Shown here piece after piece: positions 9,180 to 17,113 of a DNA stretch of 64,000 bases; position 1 is the first letter of the stretch; each line of letters begins with the position of its first letter. Below the pieces are notes generated by a model. The model worked only from the letters and a program-made list of their open reading frames with translations. It was not told where the DNA came from and searched no databases. Source of the DNA: Rhodoblastus sp963748385 (lineage in GTDB: Bacteria > Pseudomonadota > Alphaproteobacteria > Rhizobiales > Beijerinckiaceae); contig CAVVIQ010000013.1 in the NCBI GenBank assembly GCA_963748385.1, positions 62,001-126,000 of the forward strand, read 5' to 3'. A program made the position numbers and the translations under genes.

Positions 9180-9191
9180 CAGGAGGCGATG

Positions 9192-9392
9192 ATGAACAGA
9201 CTTGCGGCACTTCTTTGGGTTATGGGGGGCACCACCCTGGCGGGCGTTCTCGTCGTCGTCGTCCTAATGATTCCGGCGCTGCAGTTCGAAGCGAAGAAAT
9301 ATATCCTGTACGCGGCGATCGCCGGATTCGTCGTCGCCATTCCGCTTTCCTTGATGGCGGCCAAGGCGATCACCGAGCACCGCGCGAGCTGA
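9192..9392 (+). CDS. Small two-pass membrane protein of the family often mislabelled CTP synthetase
   Basis: 66 residues. Two hydrophobic helices (about 4-29 and 36-55) separated by QFEAKKYI. Similar small rhizobial proteins carry the uninformative or wrong label CTP synthetase; this one has no synthetase domain. Start at 9192 is five bases from AGGAGG; ATG at 9189 is too close. Its only visible promoter region is the leader holding the anaerobox and the terminator-like hairpin, so expression may be oxygen-controlled and attenuated. Function unknown. Confidence 0.8.
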   Translation: MNRLAALLWVMGGTTLAGVLVVVVLMIPALQFEAKKYILYAAIAGFVVAIPLSLMAAKAITEHRAS

Positions 9393-9412
9393 CTGCGTCG
9401 AAATGAAATTGG

Positions 9413-9441
9413 CGCCGCGCCGAAGCGATCCTGGCGCGGCG
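9413..9441. terminator. Hairpin between two convergent genes
   Basis: Perfect 9-base arms CGCCGCGCC (9413-9421) and GGCGCGGCG (9433-9441). No T run, so a weak or Rho-assisted terminator at best; placed exactly between the convergent stops at 9392 and 9450. Confidence 0.45.
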
Positions 9442-9449
9442 TATTGAAT

Positions 9450-10016
9450 TCAGGGGGACAAACGCGAGAAAAGCCCGGCGAGGCGCATCAGGCCCTCGGG
9501 CCAGGGTCCATGTCCGCTTTCGGCGTTGATATGGCCGGCGTCGCCCGCGTCGGCGAGATCGAGCCCCCAGAGGCGGGCGAGATCTTGCGAAAAAGTGTAA
9601 TCGGCAAAAGCGTCGTTACGGCTTGCGACGATCACTCCAGGCGCCCCAAGCACGGCTTGCGGCGCCTTTTCCTTGAAAGCCGGATCGATCAATCCCGGCG
9701 GCAGGCCCTTCGACCCGGGGTCTGGCGGCGCCACGAGAAAAGCGGCGGCGATCTTTTCGCGCGCCGGGCTCTCCGTTATGGCGCTGGCGGCGGCGATCGA
9801 ACCGAGACTGTGCCCGACCAGCGCCACGGGACGCGCGCAGGCGTCGATTTCGCGCAGGATCGCGGAGATCCAGGCGTCGCGCGCCGGCGTCAGCCAGTCG
9901 TCCTGTTCGACGACGCGGGCGGTGGAAAGCTTCTGGGCCCAGCGGCTCTGCCAATGATCGGGACCGGAGCCCCCGAGGCCGGGGATGATGAGAATGTCGA
10001 GATCGGAAGCGCGCAT
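9450..10016 (-). CDS. RBBP9/YdeN-type serine hydrolase
   Basis: Small alpha/beta hydrolase, 188 residues. The family N-terminus is clear (ILIIPGLGGSGPDHWQSRW). The nucleophile is S70 in GHSLGS and the C-terminal histidine lies in GDAGHINAESGHGPW; the acid is probably D in ASRNDAFA. Substrate unknown. The start at 10016 aligns best with the family; ATG at 10043 is possible. Stands alone, convergent with the preceding small membrane gene. Confidence 0.87.
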   Translation of the reverse strand: MRASDLDILIIPGLGGSGPDHWQSRWAQKLSTARVVEQDDWLTPARDAWISAILREIDACARPVALVGHSLGSIAAASAITESPAREKIAAAFLVAPPDPGSKGLPPGLIDPAFKEKAPQAVLGAPGVIVASRNDAFADYTFSQDLARLWGLDLADAGDAGHINAESGHGPWPEGLMRLAGLFSRLSP

Positions 10017-10161
10017 GGCCCTAGATAGGGGCGTCGGCGCCATTTTCAAAACGCCTTGTTTTTTTCGCGCGCGCATTGCCCCTCGGGTCGCGCGCCCGCA
10101 ACGCCACGGCGCCGCGAAAGCCGGACAGGCGCGCGCCGCCGCCCGCCGGCGGTTTCGCCGC

Positions 10162-10356
10162 CTATCGGGTTTCCTTCAGCCCGAGCTTCTTGAAAACGAA
10201 GGACGGCGGGCAAAAGCCGGTGAAGGCCGATTGCAGCAGGTTGAGGCCGATGAAGAGGGTGAACAGCAGGAACCAGGGGGACACGTAATAGGTGAGCGCT
10301 ACCGAGAGAATCACCATAACTCCCGCCAGCGCGCGCACGGCATCATTGATCGTCAT
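10162..10356 (-). CDS. DUF2892 (YgaP-like) membrane protein
   Basis: 64 residues with two membrane segments (about 8-23 and 25-42) and the family motif GLNLLQSAFTGFCP near residues 38-51. DUF2892 is the membrane part of YgaP-type sulfurtransferases. Here it is a separate gene 68 bases downstream of a rhodanese gene on the same strand, so together they rebuild a YgaP-like unit. A conserved cysteine (C49) lies next to the second helix. Preceded by GAGGCG. Confidence 0.85.
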   Translation of the reverse strand: MTINDAVRALAGVMVILSVALTYYVSPWFLLFTLFIGLNLLQSAFTGFCPPSFVFKKLGLKETR

Positions 10357-10424
10357 CTTCGAACGCCTCGTCTGTTGAATCCGCGCCCCGTCGGCGCAAT
10401 CCTGTCGTTGCTTTGGAGCCCGCC

Positions 10425-10769
10425 TCACCGCTTGACGGGGAAATCGTGGCGGCGCCATTCGGAAATGCCGCCGCCGAGATGGCCGTCCGCCTCGAGGCCG
10501 AGCCTCTTGGCGTAGCTGATGGCGGTGCGGGAGCGCATGCCGGTGGCGCAATAGAACACCAGTTTCTTGTCTTTCGGGATGTTGGCGATCGCGGCGGCGA
10601 AACGCGACAGCGGCGCGTGAACGGCCCCGGGAATGTGGCCGCCCACCCATTCATTATCCTCGCGCACATCGACCAGAACGACTGATTTCTTGTGCTCGCG
10701 CATCAGGTCGCGCAATTCGCCGGGGCTGTAGTTCTTGTGATCTCCACCCCATCCGAACCAACCGAGCAT
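10425..10769 (-). CDS. Single-domain rhodanese (sulfurtransferase)
   Basis: 114 residues, one rhodanese fold. The active-site loop CATGMRS starts at Cys74; VDVREDNEWVGGHIPGAVHAP is split here as VDVRED at 34-39 and GHIPGA at 44-49, both canonical. Six-residue active loop indicates a sulfurtransferase (thiosulfate or persulfide donor). ATG at 10769 follows GGAGAA. First gene of the pair with the DUF2892 membrane gene; a palindrome in its promoter could be a sulfide- or redox-responsive operator. Confidence 0.92.
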   Translation of the reverse strand: MLGWFGWGGDHKNYSPGELRDLMREHKKSVVLVDVREDNEWVGGHIPGAVHAPLSRFAAAIANIPKDKKLVFYCATGMRSRTAISYAKRLGLEADGHLGGGISEWRRHDFPVKR

Positions 10770-11070
10770 CGACAATTCTCCCTGAATGATCCCGCGCCGC
10801 GCGTTATCTCTGTATATTGTGATATTCGCAAATACGAAAGTCAACGGCGGAATGCGACAAAACGCCGCACTCTCCGCGCAATGTGGCGGCCTCAAATCGG
10901 CTGTCAAGGCGGATGTCAGGGAGAGGTTTTCTTCAAGAAGGCGTTCGGGCCTTGCCGCATGGACGAAGGCCAAGCCTCCCTGCCGCCCGCGACGGGGAGG
11001 CGCGGCCTGCAAGGGAAAAATGATTCGCATGCCCGGCGCGAGGCCGGGCATGTTGGCGCAAGCTGGGCGC
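10770..11070. other. Intergenic region between the rhodanese gene and the YidB gene
   Basis: 301 bases. The part near the rhodanese gene is AT-rich and holds the palindrome at 10823-10834 and a minus-strand TTGACT at 10840-10845. The remaining 220 bases hold no gene that I can support. Confidence 0.5.
10823..10834 (-). promoter_or_regulatory. Candidate operator of the rhodanese/DUF2892 genes
   Basis: TATTCGCAAATA, symmetric at 10 of 12 positions, set in an AT-rich stretch. On the minus strand it falls just downstream of TTGACT (-35-like), i.e. inside a plausible promoter. Placement and AT-rich symmetry resemble BigR/SqrR-type (ArsR family) sites controlling persulfide genes; no such regulator is in the window. 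Confidence 0.35.
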
Positions 11071-11646
11071 TCAGGCGCTCGGAACCTGGCCGCCGGGGGT
11101 CAGCCTGTCGATCAGATGGGGCAGGGCCTGAGCGAGAAGTTGGGACATCTGCGCCGGGTCGATGCCGGCCTGCTGGGCGATTTCCGCGATCTTGCCCTGA
11201 CCGATGACCGAATTGATCTGGTCCGCGGTGATCGGCATGTTCTGGCCGTTGCCGACCCAGGACTCGGCCTGCTGGGCGAGGCCGGCGTTCTTGAACTGGT
11301 TCAGGAGCGAATCCAGGCCGCCGGAAACGGCTGTTCCCGCCGCCGCGCCGGCCAGGGCGCCGCCGACCGGGCTGTTGACGAGATTGCCGAGCATTCCGCC
11401 AGCCGAGCCGCCGCCGGTGAGGCTTCCGAGCAATCCGCCGAGCTGGCCGAGCAGACCGCCGCCGCCCGAGGCCGGTTGTTGCGGCTGCGCGTTCGGATCA
11501 GCCGCCGGGGCGGACGCCTGATCGTGCTTGCCGCCAAAAAAATGGCCGAGGATCAAGGCGCCGGCCGCGATCATCAGGGGCTTGGTGAAATCGCCGCCGG
11601 GAACCGCATTATTGGCTTCGCTGACTGCGTCGTCGAGTACACCCAT
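11071..11646 (-). CDS. YidB family protein (DUF937)
   Basis: 191 residues. Hydrophobic stretch near 25-40 (LMIAAGALILGHFFGG), then a Gly/Leu-rich low-complexity region (GGLLGQLGGLLGSLTGGG, roughly 58-105), then the YidB-like C-terminal domain from about 105 with ADQINSVIGQGKIAEIAQQAG and the closing LAQALPHLIDRLTPGG. Family function unknown. ATG at 11646 is preceded by GAGGAGG. Divergent from the GlsB/YeaQ-type gene, with an anaerobox-like site between. Confidence 0.88.
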   Translation of the reverse strand: MGVLDDAVSEANNAVPGGDFTKPLMIAAGALILGHFFGGKHDQASAPAADPNAQPQQPASGGGGLLGQLGGLLGSLTGGGSAGGMLGNLVNSPVGGALAGAAAGTAVSGGLDSLLNQFKNAGLAQQAESWVGNGQNMPITADQINSVIGQGKIAEIAQQAGIDPAQMSQLLAQALPHLIDRLTPGGQVPSA

Positions 11647-11749
11647 TTTTCCCTCCTCGAAAGAGGCGCTCCGTCACCTCCGACGGCGGCGGCAGTCTCG
11701 CTTTCCTAGAACTTTCGCGCAAGTGACGAATTTCTCTTTTACAAAGACC

Positions 11750-11763
11750 TTGATTGCGCTCAA
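11750..11763. promoter_or_regulatory. Second anaerobox-like palindrome
   Basis: TTGATTGCGCTCAA fits TTGA-N6-TCAA, with a full TTGAT left half and CTCAA on the right. It sits between divergent yidB-like (11646) and glsB/yeaQ-like (11830) genes. No good -10 element at the expected distance on either side, so weaker than the 9032 site. Confidence 0.4.
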
Positions 11764-11829
11764 CTGAAAGGCGCAGGCGTCCGTCGGGGCGCCGGGGCCG
11801 TTGGCGGCCCGTGCAGGGGGAGGCTGGTC

Positions 11830-12087
11830 ATGGGTATTCTGAGCTGGATCATTTTGGGCCTGATCGCCGGGTTCATCGGCAGCAAGCTGGTCAACAAGTC
11901 CGGCCAGGGCATGTTGATGGATATTGTGCTCGGCATCGTCGGCGCGGTGGTCGGCGGCTATGTCGCCACATTGTTGGGCATGGGCGGAGTCACTGGCGTT
12001 AATCTATACAGCCTGCTCGTCGCCGTGGGCGGGGCCGTGCTGGTCCTGGTGGTCTATCGCGCCGTCACCGGCGGCGGCAGACCCTGA
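11830..12087 (+). CDS. GlsB/YeaQ/YmgE family stress-response membrane protein
   Basis: 85 residues with three hydrophobic helices and the family glycine pattern (ILGLIAGFIGSKL, MDIVLGIVGAVVGGYVATLLG). Members are small inner-membrane proteins induced by stress; molecular role unknown. ATG follows GGGGGAGG. Next plus-strand gene is ribH, 152 bases away, so probably separate. Confidence 0.93.
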   Translation: MGILSWIILGLIAGFIGSKLVNKSGQGMLMDIVLGIVGAVVGGYVATLLGMGGVTGVNLYSLLVAVGGAVLVLVVYRAVTGGGRP

Positions 12088-12192
12088 TCGATCGGGGGTT
12101 TCGGCCTTCGCTTGCGCGCTCCGCCGCGTTTGCGCGCGGCGGGTTCCTTTCGGTTGCGCCAACTTCCTGTTGCGCCAAGTCGGCGCTCGTAC

Positions 12193-12223
12193 TACTCAAC
12201 TCGCCTTTCCGGCAAGTCGAGTA
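12193..12223 (+). promoter_or_regulatory. Imperfect inverted repeat in the ribH leader
   Basis: Arms TACTCAACTCGCC (12193-12205) and GGCAAGTCGAGTA (12211-12223) pair at 11 of 13 positions around a 5-base loop, ending 16 bases before the ribH start. It is not an FMN riboswitch. Could be a leader hairpin or an operator. Confidence 0.35.
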
Positions 12224-12239
12224 GAGGACAGGAAGCCCC

Positions 12240-12722
12240 ATGGCCGAGCCAAGCCGAGCGTCCGAAGCGCGGATTTCCGCACCGGGAACGCATTTCCTCG
12301 TCGTCGAGGCGCGGTTTTACGACGCCATCGGCGCCCTGCTGCTCGAAGGCGCGACCAGAACGCTTCGCGAGGCGGAAGCGCGCTGGACAGTTGCGCGCGC
12401 GCCGGGCGCTCTGGAGATTCCCGCGGCCGTCGCGATCCTGCTCGACGCCGCCGAAAAGGCGGGCGCGCCTTATGACGGCGTGGTGACGCTCGGCTGCGTG
12501 GTGCGTGGCGCGACCTATCATTTCGAGATCGTCGCCGGCGAAAGCGCCCGCGCGCTCATGGACCTTTCCGTCGCGCGAAAAGTCCCGCTCGGCAACGGAA
12601 TTGTGACCACCGAGAACGAAGAGCAGGCCTTCGAGCGCGCCGACCCGCAAAAACTCGACAAAGGCGGTGACGCCGCCCGCGCCGCCCTCGCCATGTGGCG
12701 CCTGAAGCGAGGCTCGCGCTGA
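12240..12722 (+). CDS. ribH: 6,7-dimethyl-8-ribityllumazine synthase
   Basis: Condenses the ribityl-aminouracil and dihydroxybutanone phosphate into lumazine, the penultimate riboflavin step. 160 residues. Motifs: ARAPGALEIPAA near 52-63 and LGCVVRGATYHFEIV with the catalytic His94. The stop (12720-12722) overlaps the ATG of nusB (TGATG), so the pair is translationally coupled, the common rhizobial ribH-nusB order. The other rib genes of the window (ribD, ribE) lie 50 kb away. Confidence 0.96.
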   Translation: MAEPSRASEARISAPGTHFLVVEARFYDAIGALLLEGATRTLREAEARWTVARAPGALEIPAAVAILLDAAEKAGAPYDGVVTLGCVVRGATYHFEIVAGESARALMDLSVARKVPLGNGIVTTENEEQAFERADPQKLDKGGDAARAALAMWRLKRGSR

Positions 12723-13177
12723 TGGCCGCCGAGAATCGCTCCGCCGCGCGGCTGGCGGCGGTCCAGGCGCTTTATCAGATGGAGCTGGCCCAAAAAGGGC
12801 TGAACGACATTTTCGACGAATTCGAAACCTGGTGGATCGGCCGCGAGGTCGAGGGCGACCAGTACAAGCCGGCCGAAATCGCCTTTTTTCGCTCGATCGT
12901 CGGCGGGGTGGTGGAAAATCAGGTCGAGATCGACCGCGCCGTGGACGGGACGCTCGCCGAGGGCTGGCCCCTGCGCCGGGTCGAGGCTCTCATGCGCGCC
13001 ATCCTGCGGGCGGGGGCCTTCGAACTGCTGCGCCGCGCCGATATTCCGGCGCGGGTGGCGATCAAGGAATATGTCGACGTCGCCGGCGCCTTTTTCGACC
13101 GCGACGAGTTGGGCATGATCAACGCCGTCCTCGACGCCCTGGCGCGAAAAGTCCGCGCCGACGAATTTTCGGCCTGA
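12722..13177 (+). CDS. nusB: Transcription antitermination factor NusB
   Basis: RNA-binding factor that, with NusE/S10, promotes antitermination on rRNA operons. 151 residues. Typical opening (RSAARLAAVQALYQMEL) and closing sequence (IPARVAIKEYVDVAGAF, then GMINAVLDALARKVR). Start at 12722 overlaps the ribH stop by one base. 204 bases without a gene follow. Confidence 0.96.
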   Translation: MAAENRSAARLAAVQALYQMELAQKGLNDIFDEFETWWIGREVEGDQYKPAEIAFFRSIVGGVVENQVEIDRAVDGTLAEGWPLRRVEALMRAILRAGAFELLRRADIPARVAIKEYVDVAGAFFDRDELGMINAVLDALARKVRADEFSA

Positions 13178-13381
13178 AGGACCGGATCCCTTCAGCCAGG
13201 GGCCGGCCGACAGGACGGAAACGTCGCGCATGAGGCCCAAAGGCTGGCCTGCCGGGTCTGGAAGGGCGTCGCGCCGATGAATTCGAGGTGGTTGCGCGCC
13301 ATTGCTTTGCGGCGCTTGAGAATCCGACCGCCGGCGACGTAGGTGTTTGCTCGGCAAAACGATCTGGACCTGAGGGCGGCG

Positions 13382-13612
13382 ATGAATCAGGGATACAAGA
13401 AGGCGCTGGCGATCGGCTGGACGGCGTTATGTAGTGTCGCCATGTTATACGTTTATTTGCATCCCAATGAATATTACGAGACAGCAAATGCGAGCCAAAA
13501 AGCAGAGTTGAACCTGGTTCTGATCATAGTATCGTTTGTCGTCTGGCAAACGCCTTTCATTCTGGTGTGGACGTATCGACGGCTTAACGAGTGGTTCGAG
13601 ACCAAGGAATGA
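13382..13612 (+). CDS. Small two-pass membrane protein, AT-richer than its neighbours
   Basis: 76 residues, not recognised. Helices at about 8-24 and 44-62, separated by a polar loop with NPNEYYE-like residues (HPNEYYETANASQKAEL) and ending in a charged RRLNEWFETKE tail. ATG at 13382 follows GAGGGCGG. The gene is near 50% GC by eye, clearly below flanking nusB and thiL, and uses codons such as TTA and ATA that neighbours avoid. This suggests later acquisition or an orphan gene. No function can be given. Confidence 0.65.
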   Translation: MNQGYKKALAIGWTALCSVAMLYVYLHPNEYYETANASQKAELNLVLIIVSFVVWQTPFILVWTYRRLNEWFETKE

Positions 13613-13731
13613 ATATCGGCCTGTGCGCGGTAAAGGCGTTCGGCCGCGCGCGCCGAAGCCATCCTCGCGGACGACCCGCTTCCTCCGGCAAGGCGAGAAG
13701 CAGCCCGGCTCATCCTGGCAGTGCGAGTTCC

Positions 13732-14697
13732 ATGAACGAAGCCGATCTCATCGCCCGTTATTTCGCGCCGCTGGCTGGGCCGGAAGGTCTGGGGCTGGGC
13801 GACGACGCGGCGCTTCTGGCGCCGCCGAGGGGCTGCGATCTGGTGCTGACCGCCGACGCCCTGGTCGCGGGCCGGCATTTTTTCGCCCAGGACCCGCCCG
13901 ATTCGGTCGCCGCCAAGGCTTTGGGCGTCAATCTCTCCGATCTCGCCGCCAAGGGCGCCGAACCGCTCGGCTTTCTGCTGACCCTGGCCCTGCCGCCAGA
14001 ATGGACGGAAGTCTGGCTCGAAGATTTCGCCAAGGGCCTCGGCGCGGCGGCGCAGGCGGCCGGAATCGTTCTGTACGGTGGCGACACGGTTTCGACGCCG
14101 GGACCGTTGACCTTGTCGATCACCGCCCTTGGCGCCGTTCCACATGGACGCATGATTCGCCGCGCCGGGGCGCGGGTCGGCGATCTGCTCTATGTCAGCG
14201 GAACCATCGGCGACGCCGTTCTGGGCCTGGTCCAGCGCCGCGCGCAGGTCGAGGGGCGGGCGGCGCCCGGCTGGGCCGACGATTTTCTGCTCGAACGCTA
14301 CTGGCGCCCTCTGCCGCGTCTGGCGCTGGTCCCGGTTTTGCGGCAATGCGCCAGCGCCGCCATGGATGTGTCGGATGGGCTGATCGGGGACGCCCGCGCT
14401 TTGGCGCGCGCCAGCGGCGCGGCGGTCGAATTGCGTTTGGGCCTGGTTCCGCTTTCGGCGGCCGCCGGGGCCGCGCTTTCCGCCGAGCCGACGCTGTTCG
14501 ACGCGGTCCTGACCGGCGGCGACGATTACGAGATTCTCTGCGCCGTCGCGCCGGAGCGCGCGGCGGAATTCGAGGAAATGGCGGGGGCGGCGGGCGTCGC
14601 CGTCGCGCGGGTTGGCCGAATCGCGGCAGAGGAATCGATCCTCGGCTCGGATGGCGCGGCGGTTTTTTTCGGGCGCGACCGCTTCAGCCATTTCTGA
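13732..14697 (+). CDS. thiL: Thiamine-monophosphate kinase
   Basis: Phosphorylates thiamine phosphate to thiamine diphosphate using ATP. 321 residues. N-terminal GLGDDAALL (22-30) is the metal/ATP motif, then LVAGRHF, LGVNLSDLAAKGAEP and GGDTVS; the C-terminal half has AMDVSDGLIGDA and TGGDDYEILC. The start at 13732 gives the canonical MNEADLIARYFAPL opening. Follows the small membrane gene; 178 bases separate it from hppA. Confidence 0.95.
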   Translation: MNEADLIARYFAPLAGPEGLGLGDDAALLAPPRGCDLVLTADALVAGRHFFAQDPPDSVAAKALGVNLSDLAAKGAEPLGFLLTLALPPEWTEVWLEDFAKGLGAAAQAAGIVLYGGDTVSTPGPLTLSITALGAVPHGRMIRRAGARVGDLLYVSGTIGDAVLGLVQRRAQVEGRAAPGWADDFLLERYWRPLPRLALVPVLRQCASAAMDVSDGLIGDARALARASGAAVELRLGLVPLSAAAGAALSAEPTLFDAVLTGGDDYEILCAVAPERAAEFEEMAGAAGVAVARVGRIAAEESILGSDGAAVFFGRDRFSHF

Positions 14698-14875
14698 TTT
14701 GGCCGCTTGGCTCTCCGGCGCCGCCCATTTTTTCAGCCGCTGAGACATTGCGCGCCATTGCGGCGGGCGTGGCTTTGTGGAAGATTGCCGCTCACAAAAA
14801 ATTGATCCCATACGATAGTCGCATCCGGAGCGAGGCGTCGGCGTCCCTGGGGTCGGTGAGAAGGGGACGGAAATA

Positions 14876-17014
14876 ATGGCGATTTGGCTTATCATTTTGT
14901 GCGGACTTCTGTCCGTCGTCTATGGCGTCGTCACCGTTAAAGGGGTGTTGGCGGCGGACGCTGGTTCGGCCCGGATGCAGGAAATCTCGGCGGCGATCGC
15001 GGAAGGCGCGCAGGCCTATCTGCGCCGGCAATACACCACCATCGGCCTCGTCGGCGTGGTCATTTTCGTTCTGCTCGCCGTTCTGCTCGGCGTGAAGACC
15101 TCGATCGGCTTCCTGATCGGCGCGGTCCTTTCCGGCTCCGCCGGCTTCATCGGCATGAACGTTTCCGTCCGCGCCAATGTGCGCACCGCGCAGGCCGCGA
15201 CCAAGTCGCTGGCGGGCGGCCTCGACATCGCCTTCAAGTCGGGCGCGGTCACCGGCCTTCTGGTCGCGGGCCTCGCCCTTCTCGGCGTCTCAGTCTATTT
15301 CTGGGTCCTCACCGGGCCGATGGGCCTCTCGGTCAATAATCGCGAGGTCATCGACTCGCTTGTGGCGCTCGGCTTCGGCGCCTCGCTGATCTCGATCTTC
15401 GCCCGTCTCGGCGGCGGCATTTTCACCAAGGGCGCGGACGTCGGCGCCGACCTCGTCGGCAAGGTCGAAGCGGGCATCCCCGAGGACGACCCACGCAATC
15501 CGGCGACCATCGCGGACAATGTCGGCGACAATGTCGGCGACTGCGCGGGCATGGCCGCCGACCTGTTCGAAACCTATGCGGTGACCGTGGTCGCCACCAT
15601 GGTTCTGGCGGCGATCTTCTTCAAAGGCTCCAGCGTGCTCGGCGCCGCCATGCTCTATCCGCTGGCGATTTGCGCGGCCTGCATCGTCACCTCGATCGCC
15701 GGAACGCAATTCGTCAAGCTCGGCGCCAATAATTCGATCATGGGCGCGCTCTACAAAGGCCTGATCGCCACCGGCGCTCTGTCGGTCGTCGGTCTCGCGA
15801 TCGCGACCAGCACGCTGATCGGCTGGGGCTCGATCGGCGAGGTCGCCGGCCAGGCGGTCACCGGCGCCAATCTCTTCTTCTGCGGCCTGATCGGCCTCGC
15901 GGTGACCGGCGCCATCGTCGTCATCACCGAATATTACACCGGCACCGGCAAGCGTCCGGTGGTGTCGATCGCCCAGTCCTCCGTCACCGGCCACGGCACC
16001 AATGTCATCCAGGGTCTCGCCGTGTCGCTCGAATCGACGGCGCTCCCGGCCCTGGTGATCGTCGCCGGCATTATCTCGACCTACCAGCTCGCCGGCCTGT
16101 TCGGCACGGCGATCGCGGTCACCACCATGCTCGGCCTCGCCGGCATGATCGTCGCGCTCGACGCCTTCGGCCCGGTCACCGACAACGCCGGCGGCATTGC
16201 GGAAATGGCCGGCCTGCCCAAGGAAGTCCGCCAGTCCACCGACGCGCTCGACGCGGTCGGCAACACCACCAAGGCGGTCACCAAGGGTTACGCCATCGGC
16301 TCGGCGGGCCTCGGCGCGCTGGTGCTGTTCGCGGCCTATACCAACGACCTGCGCGACTTCATCCACCAGGGCCTGCCCTATTTCAAGGACGTCGGCAACG
16401 TCAACTTCGACCTCTCCAATCCCTATGTCGTGGCGGGCCTGATCTTCGGCGGCCTGATCCCCTACCTGTTCGGCGGCATCGCGATGACCGCGGTCGGCCG
16501 CGCAGCGGGTTCGGTGGTGCAGGAAGTCCGGCGCCAGTTCAAGGAAATGCCCGGCATCATGGAAGGCACGACCCGTCCCGACTATGGCCGCGCGGTGGAC
16601 ATGCTGACCAAGGCGGCGATCCGCGAGATGATCATCCCGTCCCTGCTGCCGGTGCTTGCGCCGCTGGTCGTCTATTTCGGCGTGCTGCTGATTTCCGGCA
16701 GCAAGGCCTCGGCCTTCGCGGCCCTCGGCGCCTCGCTGCTCGGCGTCATCGTCAACGGCCTGTTCGTGGCGATTTCGATGACCTCGGGCGGCGGCGCCTG
16801 GGACAACGCCAAGAAGAGCTTCGAGGACGGCTTCATCGACAAGGACGGCGTGAAGCATTTCAAGGGCAGCGAGGCCCACAAGGCCTCGGTGACCGGCGAC
16901 ACCGTCGGCGACCCCTACAAGGACACCGCCGGCCCGGCCGTGAACCCGGCGATCAAGATCACCAATATCGTCGCGCTGCTCCTGCTCGCCGTCCTCGCCC
17001 ATCGCGGGATGTGA
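14876..17014 (+). CDS. hppA: K+-independent H+-translocating membrane pyrophosphatase
   Basis: Integral membrane proton pump that hydrolyses pyrophosphate and exports protons. 712 residues, about 16 membrane helices. Substrate motifs are intact: DVGADLVGKVEAGIPEDDP region and the DNVGDNVGDCAGM metal/PPi site. Lys466 in GNTTKA marks the K+-independent class (alanine in K+-dependent enzymes). ATG at 14876 follows AGGGGACGG. Common in phototrophic and methylotrophic Rhizobiales, where it conserves energy from biosynthetic PPi. Single-gene unit with its own terminator. Confidence 0.97.
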   Translation: MAIWLIILCGLLSVVYGVVTVKGVLAADAGSARMQEISAAIAEGAQAYLRRQYTTIGLVGVVIFVLLAVLLGVKTSIGFLIGAVLSGSAGFIGMNVSVRANVRTAQAATKSLAGGLDIAFKSGAVTGLLVAGLALLGVSVYFWVLTGPMGLSVNNREVIDSLVALGFGASLISIFARLGGGIFTKGADVGADLVGKVEAGIPEDDPRNPATIADNVGDNVGDCAGMAADLFETYAVTVVATMVLAAIFFKGSSVLGAAMLYPLAICAACIVTSIAGTQFVKLGANNSIMGALYKGLIATGALSVVGLAIATSTLIGWGSIGEVAGQAVTGANLFFCGLIGLAVTGAIVVITEYYTGTGKRPVVSIAQSSVTGHGTNVIQGLAVSLESTALPALVIVAGIISTYQLAGLFGTAIAVTTMLGLAGMIVALDAFGPVTDNAGGIAEMAGLPKEVRQSTDALDAVGNTTKAVTKGYAIGSAGLGALVLFAAYTNDLRDFIHQGLPYFKDVGNVNFDLSNPYVVAGLIFGGLIPYLFGGIAMTAVGRAAGSVVQEVRRQFKEMPGIMEGTTRPDYGRAVDMLTKAAIREMIIPSLLPVLAPLVVYFGVLLISGSKASAFAALGASLLGVIVNGLFVAISMTSGGGAWDNAKKSFEDGFIDKDGVKHFKGSEAHKASVTGDTVGDPYKDTAGPAVNPAIKITNIVALLLLAVLAHRGM

Positions 17015-17040
17015 GGAAGCGCGCCTCCTGGGAAAAAACC

Positions 17041-17071
17041 AACCCCGCGGAGCCGATCCGCGGGGTTTTTG
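17041..17071 (+). terminator. Rho-independent terminator of hppA
   Basis: 10-base arms AACCCCGCGG (17041-17050) and CCGCGGGGTT (17058-17067) around a 7-base loop, followed by TTT-G-TTTTT. The A/T flanks could also serve the convergent cbpM unit. Confidence 0.92.
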
Positions 17072-17113
17072 TTTTTCGGGCTTCGGCGGATTTTCACGCC
17101 AGCGGAGTTCTCG

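Noticed and set aside
12088..12239. FMN riboswitch ahead of ribH
   Set aside because: The conserved RFN helices and junctions are not present. Only a simple inverted repeat is seen.
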